Source of the DNA: Deltaproteobacteria bacterium
GTDB taxonomy: Bacteria; Myxococcota; Kuafuiibacteriia; Kuafuiibacteriales; Kuafuiibacteriaceae
Reading direction: 5' to 3'
DNA: 64,000 bases
Assembly: GCA_016713425.1 (NCBI GenBank)
Contig: JADJPE010000005.1
Coordinates: 1,922,001 to 1,986,000 of the forward strand
The stretch's first letter is position 1. Every line of letters starts with the position of its first letter. Position numbers and translations under genes: made by a program. The notes under the pieces are model-generated. The model saw nothing but the letters and a program-made list of their open reading frames with translations, was not told where the DNA came from and searched no databases. Shown piece after piece: positions 9,626 to 17,800 of this stretch.

Positions 9626-10316
9626 TTGCACCCATGGATGGGATCCAAGCACTCAGCGAAAAGACCTCCATCGATTGATTCGAATATGAGGTGGGTGCGG
9701 GGAGCACCTTGATGCCCTGCGCTTCGAACGCGGCGCGCGCGCGCGGTTCATGAATGGCGCTCGTAACCAGGATGACAGACTCAACCTGGTGGTCGTGAAG
9801 GTACGCGGCGCTGTTTATGGCGTTCTGCCAGGTCGTGCGGCTCGTGCGCTCGATCCAGACCTTCGTTGGGTCGACCTGATATTCCTCAGTCAAGATCGCG
9901 GCCATCGTATCGGCTTCGGCCCGGCGGCCTCCGAATGAGCCGCCGGATGCCAGGATCGGCAGCCCTGTCATGCGATGGACGCGAAAAGCGTAGCGTACCC
10001 GCGCCAGACTCCGATCATGCAGCGTCGGCTGACCTTCGTCCGGGTGCCCATATTCGGGCGCGTATCTGCGGTAACCTCCGCCCAGCACGACGATGGCGCC
10101 TGGTTTGACCTCCTCGACCATGTGCATGGTGACCGGCGGATAGATCTCCAGCGTTCGGCTCAAGCCCATACCCACGATGGGCATCGCAAAGACCAGATTG
10201 ACAAGCAGCGAGGCGAGCAGCGCTCGGATACTGAATCTTGGCCATCGGCGCGCAAGAAGAACTGCGGCCAGTCCGAAGAGCAAAAGAGACACCGGCGGTA
10301 GGATCAAGTTCTTCAC
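9552..10316 (-). CDS. ElyC/SanA/YdcF-family (DUF218) membrane protein
   Basis: 254 residues. Two N-terminal membrane helices (about 5-22 and 32-52) precede the DUF218 fold: IVVLGGGY, then SLARVRYAFRVHR, LPILASGG, EADTMAAILTEEYQVD, IWIERTSRTTWQNA-like and VILVTSAIHEPRARAAFE. This is the full family pattern (E..SR.T..NA and the TS..H..RA core). Family members influence envelope integrity and peptidoglycan precursor (lipid carrier) metabolism in E. coli (ElyC, SanA); the chemical activity is unresolved. The 3' end overlaps the 3' end of the converging surface-protein gene by 74 bases. It diverges from the gene at 10487 with ~170 bases between them. Confidence 0.85.
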   Translation of the reverse strand: MKNLILPPVSLLLFGLAAVLLARRWPRFSIRALLASLLVNLVFAMPIVGMGLSRTLEIYPPVTMHMVEEVKPGAIVVLGGGYRRYAPEYGHPDEGQPTLHDRSLARVRYAFRVHRMTGLPILASGGSFGGRRAEADTMAAILTEEYQVDPTKVWIERTSRTTWQNAINSAAYLHDHQVESVILVTSAIHEPRARAAFEAQGIKVLPAPTSYSNQSMEVFSLSAWIPSMGAISETHYAFYEWIGRLWYLVRHGCF

Positions 10317-10486
10317 GTGTGTTGGGCCGGCGTCAGCAGCGCCTAGGCGCGCGAAGCCTAAGACAAGGTGCGCTCATCGTCGAGCCTCCATGTGGGGGTC
10401 GAGCGGCGACTGGCGGTGATTCTGCGAACAGACGCGACGGCGTAACCTCGCATCTTTCCTACCGAACCCGCTATCAATGAGGGCGC

Positions 10487-13400
10487 GTGGATCACGCCTC
10501 TCGCCGCCCATTTGTGCTTCGCACGTCTCGTTTGCGTGCTCGGCGCGCGCCGTTGTTGTTCGCACTCGGCGGAATCTCGTGGGCGATGGCGATGTCCTCC
10601 GCGTCTCCCGCGTCTCCCGTGTCTCCCGCGTCCTCCGCATCCTCCGTGTTGGCGCCGACGGACTTCGTTCCCTATCAGGTCACGCGAGAAAGCAGTGTCT
10701 ACGCGCATCTTCCGGATACGGCGATCGAAGTCGATCCCGGTCTCGGAGACGGTGGGTCGTTGCGCGTCGACCTGCCGTTCGACTTCTTTCTCTTTGGAGT
10801 CCCGCATCGTACCGTCTACATCAACGCGAACGGCTTCATCTCGATGACGGCCCTCGCTGAACACGCCCAGGTCCATGTTCCGCCCGCGAGGACGCCCCAC
10901 GTGGGCGCTCCGGCTGGCTTCGTGGCGCCGCTTTGGGCCGATTGGTGCGCAAGCAGGACGGAAAGTGGGCAATGCGCTTCGTCCGGCAGCGCCCATCAAG
11001 GCGTCTTCTATGACTTGGGTGGTGAACCTGGGCGCCGTCACCTCCGCGTTGAATGGCGAGGCGTGCGTCTTTACCAACACGATGAGGTTCCGGGGTCGGC
11101 AGATTTCAGTGCAACGCTCTATGAGGGGCTCGCGTCTCAGATCGACTTCGACTACGGAACCTTCGTTCCCGGCGAGGGCGGCTCCGGAACCGGTGATTTC
11201 GCGGCGCGCATGGGTGTGGAGTCTTCGGACGAACAAGTCGGCTTCTGGGCCTCGCCCTGTGCTGACTACGCGGCCTGCACCGAGAGCGACGTTGCGTTGC
11301 TGTCCGGACAGCGCATACGTCTCGTCGCGGACGCGGGGCCCGACGTGGGTATCGACACGGTTGTCCTCGATCCCATCATCTATCCGGGAACTGTATCGGT
11401 TCTCGGTTTGAATCTCATCAACCGCCACGGTGAACCGACGTCGCCGCTTGACCTGCGTGTCTCATGGATCGCGGCTGCGAGCGATGGCGTTGGGCTTCCC
11501 GATGAGCGTCTAGGACAGACGATTTCGGTGCCGGGGCTCGACGCCTTCGAGGTGCGACGAAGATCGACACGCCTCGAGGTCCCGGCTGACTTGTCCCCCG
11601 GCCGCTATCGGGTGACGGTTCGGGTGGACGAATCAAGCTTCTCGACTCGAGACGTCTATGAGGCCAACAATGTCTCGACCGCGCTTGGCGAGGTCAGCGT
11701 TGTCGAGGCGCGCGCTGATTTTCGCGTCATCGAGGTTGGGGTGCGGATTGGGGTTGGAACACCTCTGGCGCCCTCCGCGTCGTTCGACCTCGACTTCCTC
11801 GTCGAGAACAAAGGTCTGGTCGACGGCGTCATGGATCTGGCTGCCGTTGTCTCGCCGAATCGAGCGATCACGCTGGCCGATCGACCGATTGGCGAGCTTC
11901 AACCCTTTCGTCTCAAGCGTGGCACCCGCGCTGGCGGCAGGCTTCGGGCCACGCTTCCCGACGATCTCGAGCCGGGCGACTACTACGTCGGTCTCTTGGT
12001 GAACACTGGCCTCGTGACGCCGGAGGTCGATGTGGCGAACAACGTGGGGCGATCGCCCGACACGATCTCGGTTCGGACGGAAGAGGTGACGTTCGACGGA
12101 CGCACGTTGCCCTCGGGTGCCGTGGGGCGGGCCGAGCGATGGACACTCCACGCGGTCGGAGGCGCCGGCGTGTTTCAGTATAGCGTCGTCGACGGCGTGG
12201 TTCCGACTGGGCTGTTGCTCTCGCGGGAAGGGGTGCTCGAGGGTACGCCGGAACGAGAGGGTACCTATGTCTTCGATGTGCGCGCGGCGGGCGACGGTCT
12301 TGGTCGCATGGCGCGCTTCGAGCTCGCCATCGAGGCGCCGGCGATGCCGCTGGCGATGGTTAGCCGTCAGCTTCCGACCGCGGTCGTGGGGCGTGAGTTC
12401 GGCGCGCCGATCTTGGCCGTCGGTGGTCGGCCTCCGTACCACTTCTCGACGCTCGTCAGCGGTGTGTTGCCGCCCGGGCTCACGCTCGACGACCAGGGTT
12501 CGCTCCAGGGCGTGCCGACCGCCTCGGGTGTGTGGAGCTTCGAGGTGATCGCAACCGACTCGATGGGTGAACAGGTCACCGCAACTTTGCGCCTCGAAGT
12601 GCGACACACCGGCGCTCTGCTGATCGCATCGAGTGACCTTGGAGAGGTGATGCTCGGCGAGCCGATGGCGGCAGTCCTGTACGTTGAAGATCATGAAGGG
12701 GAAGTCGAATGGCGTCCCCTCGTCGAGTCTGAGCGGACGGCGTTCGATGTTTCATCGGAGCTTTTGGATGGAGAAGGCGTCCCGCATGGGCTGACCTTGT
12801 CGCCCGATGGTCGTCTTTTTGGCGTGCCGTCCATGGCCGGGTGTGCTCGGTTCGTCGTCGAAGCCGCCGACGATCGAGGACACATCGATCGCGCACTCGT
12901 TTGGATCAATGTTCTTCCAGATGCCGCCTTTCGATTCGAGACAAGTATTCTGCCCGACGGAGTGGCTGGGGCGTACTTTCGGGCCGTTGTCACGACCTCG
13001 GGGGGGGCGTCGCCGATCACGTGGCGTGTCGTTGACGATCATAAACCGCCCGGGATGACGCTCCGGGTGGGTCGAGGCGAGGCGGCGGAATCCGAAGATG
13101 ACTTCGTGCTCGAAGGAACGCTCGAACGAGAAGGCGTTTGGTCTTTGACGCTGGAGGCAAGAGATGGTCGGGGTCGGATGCGCACCCAGCCTTTCGCGAT
13201 CGTGTCGCGCGCGCCATCAGAAGAGAGAGATACACCCACTTCGGCGAATCAAGAACCGCGCGTGCTGCCGCCTGCTTCGTGCCGATGTATCCTGTCGCCC
13301 GGTCAGCATTCGAGCGCGGGCGGTGGTGCGGAACGCCGAATGCGAGACCGTGCATCCAGGGATGGGTCTGAGCACGGGTCTGATCGCTCCTGGGGGTGGA

Positions 13401-13492
13401 TGATCGCCCTTGCTGGATTCGTGATCTATCGCGGTCGAGCTCGAGGTAGACGAGGGCTCGCGCAAGGTGCAGACTCGAACCGTGGGATCTGA
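10487..13492 (+). CDS. Secreted nidogen-like / CARDB / Ig-like repeat protein, paralogue of the gene at 6002
   Basis: 1001 residues from a GTG start. An Arg-rich n-region and hydrophobic segment (APLLFALGGISWAMAM) form a signal peptide, followed by a Ser-Pro/Ala 9-bp-repeat linker (10595-10648). Next come a nidogen-like domain (PFDFFLFGVPHRTVYINANGF), two CARDB-like domains (about 285-525, with VYEANN and EVDVANN cores) and about four putative Ig modules (LPTAVVGREF, GVPTASGVWSF). The tail has Cys residues (ASCRC), a short helix (WGWMIALAGFVIY) and an Arg cluster, again MYXO-CTERM-like but diverged. Domain order matches the 6002 gene, so these are tandem paralogues separated by the DUF218 gene. 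Likely surface-exposed. Confidence 0.75.
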   Translation: MDHASRRPFVLRTSRLRARRAPLLFALGGISWAMAMSSASPASPVSPASSASSVLAPTDFVPYQVTRESSVYAHLPDTAIEVDPGLGDGGSLRVDLPFDFFLFGVPHRTVYINANGFISMTALAEHAQVHVPPARTPHVGAPAGFVAPLWADWCASRTESGQCASSGSAHQGVFYDLGGEPGRRHLRVEWRGVRLYQHDEVPGSADFSATLYEGLASQIDFDYGTFVPGEGGSGTGDFAARMGVESSDEQVGFWASPCADYAACTESDVALLSGQRIRLVADAGPDVGIDTVVLDPIIYPGTVSVLGLNLINRHGEPTSPLDLRVSWIAAASDGVGLPDERLGQTISVPGLDAFEVRRRSTRLEVPADLSPGRYRVTVRVDESSFSTRDVYEANNVSTALGEVSVVEARADFRVIEVGVRIGVGTPLAPSASFDLDFLVENKGLVDGVMDLAAVVSPNRAITLADRPIGELQPFRLKRGTRAGGRLRATLPDDLEPGDYYVGLLVNTGLVTPEVDVANNVGRSPDTISVRTEEVTFDGRTLPSGAVGRAERWTLHAVGGAGVFQYSVVDGVVPTGLLLSREGVLEGTPEREGTYVFDVRAAGDGLGRMARFELAIEAPAMPLAMVSRQLPTAVVGREFGAPILAVGGRPPYHFSTLVSGVLPPGLTLDDQGSLQGVPTASGVWSFEVIATDSMGEQVTATLRLEVRHTGALLIASSDLGEVMLGEPMAAVLYVEDHEGEVEWRPLVESERTAFDVSSELLDGEGVPHGLTLSPDGRLFGVPSMAGCARFVVEAADDRGHIDRALVWINVLPDAAFRFETSILPDGVAGAYFRAVVTTSGGASPITWRVVDDHKPPGMTLRVGRGEAAESEDDFVLEGTLEREGVWSLTLEARDGRGRMRTQPFAIVSRAPSEERDTPTSANQEPRVLPPASCRCILSPGQHSSAGGGAERRMRDRASRDGSEHGSDRSWGWMIALAGFVIYRGRARGRRGLAQGADSNRGI
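10595..10648 (+). repeat. Six-copy 9-bp tandem repeat (TCTCCCGCG-like)
   Basis: Six units of tcctccgcg/tctcccgcg/tctcccgtg in frame, coding a Ser-Ala/Pro/Val linker immediately after the signal peptide of the surrounding protein. Confidence 0.85.
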
Positions 13493-13808
13493 CGTCAGAC
13501 AGACCGACGACGGCTTCGAGGCGCATATCGAGCTCGATGGGTTTGAGCGCTGGGTCGCCTGCTCTTCCCTCATGGATGCCGAGGCTTTGAGCCGGCTTGG
13601 CGAGCTCACAAGAGCCTATGTCGATCTACTCCGGTCCGACGCTGAGCAGCGGACACCCCCGGAGCTCGAGCTTGTCGACGACCTCATCCAAGGCTTTGAG
13701 TTGGCGCGTGAGGCGCTCCTGCGTGTTGGCTATGAGCTCGTCGCCTCCATGGTCGACTCGAAGCTGATTTGGCTCCGTCAGGCACGCGAGCGCGTTCTTG
13801 CTTCGTAG
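13467..13808 (+). CDS. Small conserved-looking hypothetical protein
   Basis: 113 residues, starting at GTG (13467) with a purine-rich GAGGG ~14 bases upstream; GTG at 13482 is an alternative. The start lies inside the end of the preceding gene (26-base overlap), so it is probably translated from the same message. The composition is amphipathic and helical (LSRLGELTRAYVDLLRSDAE, ELAREALLRVGYELVASMVD). No signal peptide, membrane helix or catalytic motif is visible. I do not recognise the family; it may be a small cytoplasmic helical protein. Confidence 0.5.
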   Translation: MQTRTVGSDVRQTDDGFEAHIELDGFERWVACSSLMDAEALSRLGELTRAYVDLLRSDAEQRTPPELELVDDLIQGFELAREALLRVGYELVASMVDSKLIWLRQARERVLAS

Positions 13809-13823
13809 CGCCTGCCTTGCGAG

Positions 13824-14864
13824 CTAGGCCCGGCCTTCGAGGCGCGCGATTCGATCGATGGGCGCGATCACCAAGAGGCGGTCGCCCTGCTCCAAGATGA
13901 AGTCGTGTCCGGGGTTCTCGAGCGTCTTCGTCCCTCGCTGATGGAGCACGATGTTGACGCCGAACGCCTGCTGGACGTGCCCGACCGAGCGACCCTCCAT
14001 GGCCTTCGAGCTGGAGACGGCGACGTCGGCGACGTGAAGCGTTTCGCTGAGACCCAAGCGGAAGCCGGCGAGAACACTCCGCCCGGTCGCGGCGGCGATG
14101 AACGATGGCGCGGACGTCGTTGACGTCGAGATGGCGGGCATATCGAAGTTCGTGGCCACTTTCGTGGCCAACGTCTCGTCGAAGATTCGCAAGACCACTC
14201 GAATGTCGCTGCGTATTTCGCGGGCGGTCAACGCGCCGTCGAGGTTCGCGAGGTCGTCGTCGGTTGCGAAGATTACGGCCTTGGCGCGTTGAACACCCGC
14301 GAGCTCGAGCGTCTTCTTGAGGCGGATGTCGCCTTGAATCACGGGGACGCCGAGGTCGACTGTTTCATCGATGAGTTGTCCGTCCTGTTTCTGGTCGACG
14401 CCGACGACCGACTCGCCGAGCGCCAAGAGCTCCTTGATGATGCGAGAGCCGACTCGGCCGACACCGACGACGATAAAGTGATCGCGCAGGGACGATGCGT
14501 GCATGACGTGCCACTCCTGAAGCTTTTCTTTTCGAGCGAAGACCATGTAGCCGAGCCGAACGACCGAGTCGGCGATGGCGAAGAGGCCGACGATCGGAAA
14601 GAGAAACCAAAGCGGTTGTAAGAACCACTCCTTGGGGAACTCGAGGGCGCTCTCCATGAACACCAGCATGAAGACGTCGTAGATGGCCTCCGGATAGCTG
14701 AGATCTTTGCCCGAGTACGCGGCCGAAATGATGGCGCCACCGCCGAACAGCAACACCGCGAACGCGAGAATCGATCCGCGGAACTCGCGCAGGAGGTAGA
14801 GCGCATATCGGACGTATGCGTAGGGGGTACGCTTCTGTCTTCGACGGATCTTGGATGATGGCAA
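13824..14864 (-). CDS. Kch-like two-helix channel protein with RCK (TrkA-N/TrkA-C) domain, lacking a K+ selectivity filter
   Basis: 346 residues from a TTG start at 14864, chosen because GGAG stands 8 bases upstream and the start follows the stop of the previous gene by 23 bases. The frame stays open further upstream, but that would lie antiparallel in phase to nothing real. Helix 1 is about residues 24-45 (ILAFAVLLFGGGAIISAAYS), the pore-helix region is YPEAIYDVFMLVFM, and helix 2 is WFLFPIVGLFAIADSVV. Then comes a Rossmann RCK domain (VVGVGRVGSRI, then VDQ, ATDDDLANL) and a TrkA-C-like end (GDRLLVIAP). Where a K+ channel has TVGYGD this has MESALEF, so it is unlikely to be a normal K+ pore. 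It lies just downstream of the pseudokinase-WD40 gene, same strand. Confidence 0.75.
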   Translation of the reverse strand: MPSSKIRRRQKRTPYAYVRYALYLLREFRGSILAFAVLLFGGGAIISAAYSGKDLSYPEAIYDVFMLVFMESALEFPKEWFLQPLWFLFPIVGLFAIADSVVRLGYMVFARKEKLQEWHVMHASSLRDHFIVVGVGRVGSRIIKELLALGESVVGVDQKQDGQLIDETVDLGVPVIQGDIRLKKTLELAGVQRAKAVIFATDDDLANLDGALTAREIRSDIRVVLRIFDETLATKVATNFDMPAISTSTTSAPSFIAAATGRSVLAGFRLGLSETLHVADVAVSSSKAMEGRSVGHVQQAFGVNIVLHQRGTKTLENPGHDFILEQGDRLLVIAPIDRIARLEGRA

Positions 14865-14887
14865 GACGTCGTCTCCGCATGACTGAG

Positions 14888-17800
14888 CTACTGAAGGTAG
14901 CTCTTCAGGCCGTCCGGGTCGGGCGACAGCCGCGCTCCCGTGAGGCGAAGGCCTGACTCTTTGGAGGCCATTTCCAAGAGGTCTTCCGGCGAGCGTTCGA
15001 GGATCGAGAGCGCCCAGAGCCGAATACCGTTGTTCTCGATCGCCGCCGCGATCGATTGTCCATCGGGCGCGTAGGCGGGCTGCCCTCCGGAGTAGCCGCG
15101 AAGCGTTGCAAGCTCGCGCCCGGAGTGGACGTCGAAGATCCGCAGTGTTCCATCGGTTCCTCCGGCCGCGACCTGTTCGGCGCTCGGCGAGAAGACGAGG
15201 TGGGTCACCGTTTTCTGTGGCGTTGAGATCACGATCTGCGTCTGCCCGTCGCTGGCCCGCCACAGGTGCACCGTCCCGTCGTAGCCGGCGGATGCGACGG
15301 TCTCTGCGTCCGGGCTTATGGCGACTGTTGTGACCCAATTCGAGTGTCCACTCAAGTCGTGTTGGCGTTCGGGTTGGTCGATCTCCCAGAGCTCGACCGT
15401 GGCTTGCATCATGTCCGCCGTCGCGATGAGTCCGCCGGACGAGACCGCAAGGGCCCGACCGGCCTGAGCACGCCGGTTGAGCCGGCTCAACGTGTGATCG
15501 GAGACCGACCAGGCCAAAAGCTCACCCTTGTGCCCGAGCGAGGCCAAGATCGCGCCGTTCGGTGAGAACGCCGCCGTTGCGATGGCTTGGCTTTGGCTAC
15601 CCGCGAGGGTGCGCTTCGTGCCGCGCTCCAAGTCCCAAAGGTAAGCCACGCCATGCCGGTCGGACGTGACGAGGCGAAGTCCGTCGCGAGACAAGGTCAT
15701 CACTTGCTCCCCTTCCAGTTGCTTCTTCGCGACCTCGCGTCCCGCGTCGATGTCCCAGCGTCGAATCGATCCATCGCGGGCGACCGAGATGAGCTCGGTA
15801 CCGTCGTCGTTGAATGTGACGGCTTTGACCGGCTGACTGTGTCCGCGGAAGACCGGCGATACGCCAAGCTTGACGTCAAAAGCCCGAAGGGAACGATCCC
15901 ATCCTCCAGTGACGAGTCGGTCCCCCGCTGGCGAGAAGGCCACCGCTCTCACGTGATCGCCGTGGTCGATCGTTGCGATGAGATGCCCATCGGCAACCCG
16001 CCAAAGACGCGCCGTTCGATCGAAAGACGCCGACGCGAGATTGTCGCCACTCACGTTGAATTCCACGTCGTGGACGATGTCGGTGTGGGCGTTGAGGGTC
16101 CGAAGGAGCTTCTTCGTTTCGGCGTCCCAAAGCGCGATGCGTTTGTTCTCCGCGATTGCGAGGGTCGCGCCGTTCGGGGAGATGGCGATCGCGGTGACGC
16201 GTTCGGCCGGGACCGGGAGCGAGAATGAAGTGGTCGTGCCGACCTCTTCGACGCGAACGTTATCGCCATCGGTGTACGCGAGATACCGGCCGTCGGGCGT
16301 TGCGGTGATCGACGCGGGTCTTCGTTCGCGGGCGGAGACAAGGATTTCGGCGCGCCCCTGGGTCCACAGGATGATCTCGCCTGACGCCGACCCCGAGACG
16401 ATCCGGTCGTTGCCGAGATGGCGCAGCGCCCAAACCGCCGAGCGATGCGCCTGCCACTCGCCGAGCTTCTTGCCCGTCGCTAGACTCCACTGCTTCAAAC
16501 GTCCCGCTGAATCGCCGGTGATGAGGGTCTGTCCGTCGGGCGCGATCGAAAGCTTCGTGAGCTCGCGGCCGACCTGGTTCGAATCGCTCGGAACGTGCAG
16601 GCTCAGTGCACCGCCGTCGGCCGCGCGCACGGACCACGCACCGTCGGTGTTGCAGGCGACGACCGAACGGCCGTCAGGTGTGAAGCCGACATCGTAGATC
16701 CATCGTGAGTCGCTGATGATGGCGCGTTCCTTCGTGCCATCGCGGGTCTTGAAGAGACGTACGGTGCCGTCCGGTCCGCTCGATGCGATGACGTCGGCCC
16801 GGGGGCTCAGCGAAACAGACCATACTGGGCCGCGGTGGGCCGCGATTCGGCGCGCGCGCCCTCCGTCGACCGCCGAACCGGTCGCCACGGTGCCATCGAG
16901 ACCGCCGATGCCGTACGTCTCGCCATCCGAAGACGCGCTGACCGCCGTGATCGTCGTCGTGAACGTGTCGAGTGTGCGCGGTGCCTCGGTGCTGCCCAGT
17001 CGGAGCGCTACGACACCGCCGTGGCTGTTCCCCGCGATGATGGATTGTCCATCACCGGAAAAAACGATCGCCGTTGCGCTTCGAAAGGCTGCCTGGACCG
17101 GCTTGTCGCTGGCGTCCGGCGCCGTCTCGCGAACTTCGATCTTCTCCGGGCAGCCGAGCGCAAAGCGGCTCCCGCGCGGCCCCAAGGCAAACGCCCGCGC
17201 ACCCTCGCACGTGGCAATGGTCTCGCCTTCAGGCACGCTGTTCTCGCCGAAGAGGCGAAGCGAGCCTTGTCGGTTGAGGGCGCCGACCATCGCTGACCCT
17301 GTATCGTCGCTTGTCACATCGAGCGCGACGATTTCGTCTCCGAAGCCGCCATAGGAACGGGCGGGTTCGTCCTGGAAGCTGAACACTCGAACCGTCCCAC
17401 TCGTATCGGATGTGGCTCTCCAAAGACCATCTCGCGAGACGACTTCCTTCGTGATCGCCTCGCTGTTGCGGAGTGCGCCGGCGATCTCAGCGCCCGTCGT
17501 GACGTCCCACTGAAACCAGCCGTCGAGCTCGTCGGCGCAAGACAACTTGCCGTTGTCGGTGAACGCGATGGACCGACACTTCGCGCCGGGGTGCGACTGC
17601 CACAACATGCGCGGTCGCGGTTCGAGCGCGACACGAGCGATCGTCCCGCGCGCATCAGGCTGGTCTGTGTACAGCAAAGCAGCGCCTGCATAGAGCATCG
17701 CCTGGTGCGGGGAGTCGGTCTGCCCGGCCCGGTCCGACAGCATGACCGAGAGCGTCTGGCTGACGCGGGCCTCTTCGCGCACGGCGGCGTCTCGTGTCGC

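Noticed and set aside
14865..15338. N-terminal extension of the channel/RCK protein in the same frame
   Set aside because: The extension is Arg-rich, overlaps the WD40 repeats of the upstream gene and ignores the well-placed GGAG before TTG 14864.
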